Origin: Burkholderiaceae bacterium
GTDB taxonomy: Bacteria > Pseudomonadota > Gammaproteobacteria > Burkholderiales > Burkholderiaceae_D
Assembly: GCA_030158675.1 (NCBI GenBank)
Contig: JAOASL010000005.1
Location: forward strand, 24,218 to 88,217
Direction: 5' to 3'
DNA length: 64,000 nt
The position numbers were made by a program, and so were the translations under genes. The notes below the pieces were generated by a model, which ran no database searches, was not told the origin of the DNA, and saw only the letters and a program-made list of their open reading frames with translations. Of this stretch, positions 61,828 to 64,000 are shown piece after piece (positions within the stretch are counted from its first letter, which is position 1; every line of letters starts with the position of its first letter).

Positions 61828-62337
61828 TCAATCGACCGGCTCCAGCTGGAGCATCAGCGTTGGCAAAAAGTCGATCACGCCGGGATACGGCGGCCAACCC
61901 ATCTTCAGAACGCGTGCCCGACCTTCCGGCACGCATGCCCAGCCGACGGTCGCCCGCCCGGGCGGATAATCAATGCATACCTCTGCGCGCACACCGGGAA
62001 TTGCGCGCAGCAGCCGGGCTCGCCATTGATACAGGTAATGCCGTGCTCCCTGCACAGAATTGCAGTCGCCGTCATGGCAGGCATACGCTGGCGTCTCAAT
62101 CGCCGCCAGCAGATCGCCAGCCGGCAAATCGAGCCATTGCAAACCGCGGCGGCGCGCCCATTCGGATAGTTCGGTCGCCAGCCTGGCCGCAGCGGCCCTC
62201 GACACAGACTTCGTTCGCACGACGGCATTTGTGCCGCTGGATTGAACGACCAGCAACCCGGCTATGGAAACGATCATCAGCGCGATCAAGGTTTCACCGA
62301 ACGCGAATCCAGACAATTTCACTCGCATCCCCCTCAC
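61828..62337 (-). CDS. PilV-like minor pseudopilin
   Basis: Prepilin-type LSG^FAFGETLIALMIVSIAGLLVVQSSGTNAVVRT. Confidence 0.82.
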   Translation of the reverse strand: MRGMRVKLSGFAFGETLIALMIVSIAGLLVVQSSGTNAVVRTKSVSRAAAARLATELSEWARRRGLQWLDLPAGDLLAAIETPAYACHDGDCNSVQGARHYLYQWRARLLRAIPGVRAEVCIDYPPGRATVGWACVPEGRARVLKMGWPPYPGVIDFLPTLMLQLEPVD

Positions 62338-62583
62338 TGACCCAGTGGCTTTGAACTGAATATTCGTCGTCTGAAACCGATTCGCTGCGCAAAATTAAAA
62401 GCGCGGCTAACAATTCATGAGCGAAGACAGCACGTCGGCTATTTCAGCCGGCAGTGCCCGTCATAAAAATCAATGATCCGTAGCAGGACGCACCAAGCAA
62501 GGCAAGCGGCGCAACGACGCCAGCGGCAGTTTATGAAAAGCGCAATCAGAATCCGCCGCAAGGAAGCGGCCAGTCCGGCGTGC

Positions 62584-63072
62584 TCAGCTGCGCGTTGTCT
62601 TGCTGAAGGTAGAAGGCTTGGATTCGATATCGATCTCGTCGATCGCATCGCGGAACTCCGAGACATCCTCGAAGCTGCGATAGACCGACGCAAAGCGAAT
62701 GTAGGCGATCTTGTCGAGCCGGCGCAGCTCGCGCATCACCAGTTCGCCGATCTGGCCCGACATGATTTCGCGCTCGCCGGACGAGCGCAGCTTTTCCTCG
62801 ATGCGCTGGATCGCGCCATCCACCGCGTCGGCCGACACGGGGCGCTTGCGCAATGCGAGCATCAGGCTCGCGCGTAATTTTGCATGCTCGAACTCGGTAC
62901 GGCTACCGTTTTTCTTGACAATCACCGGCATCGCGAGCTCGACCCGCTCGTAGGTCGTAAAGCGCTTGTCGCAGGCGTTGCAGCGGCGCCGGCGGCGGAT
63001 GCTGTCACCCTCCTCCGAAGCGCGCGTATCAAGTACCTGCGTATCTTCGCTTTGACAGAACGGGCAACGCAT
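62584..63072 (-). CDS. nrdR: Transcriptional repressor NrdR
   Basis: [46 protein letters not shown] zinc ribbon plus ATP-cone. Confidence 0.97.
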   Translation of the reverse strand: MRCPFCQSEDTQVLDTRASEEGDSIRRRRRCNACDKRFTTYERVELAMPVIVKKNGSRTEFEHAKLRASLMLALRKRPVSADAVDGAIQRIEEKLRSSGEREIMSGQIGELVMRELRRLDKIAYIRFASVYRSFEDVSEFRDAIDEIDIESKPSTFSKTTRS

Positions 63073-63118
63073 CGTCAGCGGTGTCCTGAATGGATCATGA
63101 TGCGCGCCGTTCCGGTGA

Positions 63119-64000
63119 TCAACGCGGGTAGACCGGGAAGGCGTCGGTCAGCTTGCGGACTTCCAGCTTCACTCGCTCGATATTGGCTGTGTCATGTGGA
63201 TTGTCCAACACATCCGCGATCAGCTGGCCTACCCGTATCGCCTCGGCTTCCCCGAAGCCGCGCGTGGTCATGGCCGGCGAACCGAGACGGATGCCAGAAG
63301 TGACCATCGGCTTTTCCGGGTCATTCGGAATACCATTCTTGTTGCAGGTGATGTGGGCTGAGCCAAGGATCGCTTCGGCTTCCTTGCCGGTCAGTTTCTT
63401 CGGACGCAGGTCAACCAGCATCACATGCGATTCTGTGCGGCCAGACACAATACGCAGACCGCGCTCGACCAGCGATTTGGCGAGCGCATCGGCGTTCTTC
63501 AGTACCTGCTGCTGGTAGGTCTTGAATTCCGGCGCCAGCGCCTCCTTGAATGCAACCGCCTTGCCAGCGATCACATGCATCAGCGGACCGCCCTGCAGGC
63601 CCGGGAAAATCGCGCTGTTGATCTTCTTCGCGATCTCTTCGTCGTTGGTCAGGATGATGCCGCCGCGCGGGCCGCGCAGGCTCTTGTGCGTGGTCGACGT
63701 AACCACATCGGCGAACGGCACCGGGTTCGGGTACACGCCACCGGCAATCAGGCCCGAATAGTGCGCCATGTCGACCATGAAGATCGCGCCGACTGCCTTT
63801 GCGACCTTTGCGAAACGCTCCCAGTCGATCTTCAGCGAATACGCCGACGCGCCGGCGATGATCAGCTTCGGCTTGCTCTCGTGCGCGAGCCGCTCCATCT
63901 GGTCATAGTCGATCTCTTCTTTGTCGTTCAGGCCGTACGACACCACGTTGAACCACTTGCCCGACATGTTCAGCGCCATGCCGTGCGTCAGGTGGCCGCC
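63119..64000 (-). CDS. glyA: Serine hydroxymethyltransferase, N-terminal part beyond window end
   Basis: [77 protein letters not shown]; reading frame still open at 64000. Confidence 0.97.
   Translation of the reverse strand, partial: GGHLTHGMALNMSGKWFNVVSYGLNDKEEIDYDQMERLAHESKPKLIIAGASAYSLKIDWERFAKVAKAVGAIFMVDMAHYSGLIAGGVYPNPVPFADVVTSTTHKSLRGPRGGIILTNDEEIAKKINSAIFPGLQGGPLMHVIAGKAVAFKEALAPEFKTYQQQVLKNADALAKSLVERGLRIVSGRTESHVMLVDLRPKKLTGKEAEAILGSAHITCNKNGIPNDPEKPMVTSGIRLGSPAMTTRGFGEAEAIRVGQLIADVLDNPHDTANIERVKLEVRKLTDAFPVYPR

Noticed and set aside
1-64000. CRISPR arrays, rRNA operons, insertion sequences, prophage
   Set aside because: No regularly spaced direct repeats, rRNA-like sequence, transposase or phage structural genes were recognised.

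Overview
This 64 kb window looks like chromosomal DNA from a GC-rich Betaproteobacterium, probably Burkholderiales or Oxalobacteraceae-like; that placement is inferred from gene order and protein families. Most of it is a dense housekeeping backbone: ygiQ-like, dnaQ/rnhA/methyltransferase/gloB, mltD, yejABEF, fabI, rhlE, selD, an att-like ABC cassette, thyA, folA, a basic amino-acid decarboxylase, dcd, hrpA, argA, yggX, rpiA, pgi, tal, recR/ybaB/dnaX, ubiD, nusB/ribH/ribBA/ribE/ribD, a minor pseudopilin cassette, nrdR and a 3'-partial glyA. RNA genes are one tRNA-Val(CAC) and the 4.5S SRP RNA. I saw no CRISPR array, rRNA, IS element or prophage. The most unusual content is three small minus-strand accessory loci within the backbone. 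(1) An unknown gene at 20.4-21.2 kb appears to change reading frame at least twice. (2) At 24.3-25.2 kb there is an orphan LcrH/SycD-like TPR chaperone gene with a small Pro/Ala-rich partner. (3) At 33.9-34.6 kb a 252-aa protein has an effector-like disordered N-terminus and a C-terminal half that resembles a eukaryotic RGS domain, preceded by nested inverted repeats. Separately, dnaX carries an A9 slippery tract, a hairpin and an immediate -1 stop, consistent with production of a short gamma subunit. All homology statements come from reading the sequence by eye; no searches were run.
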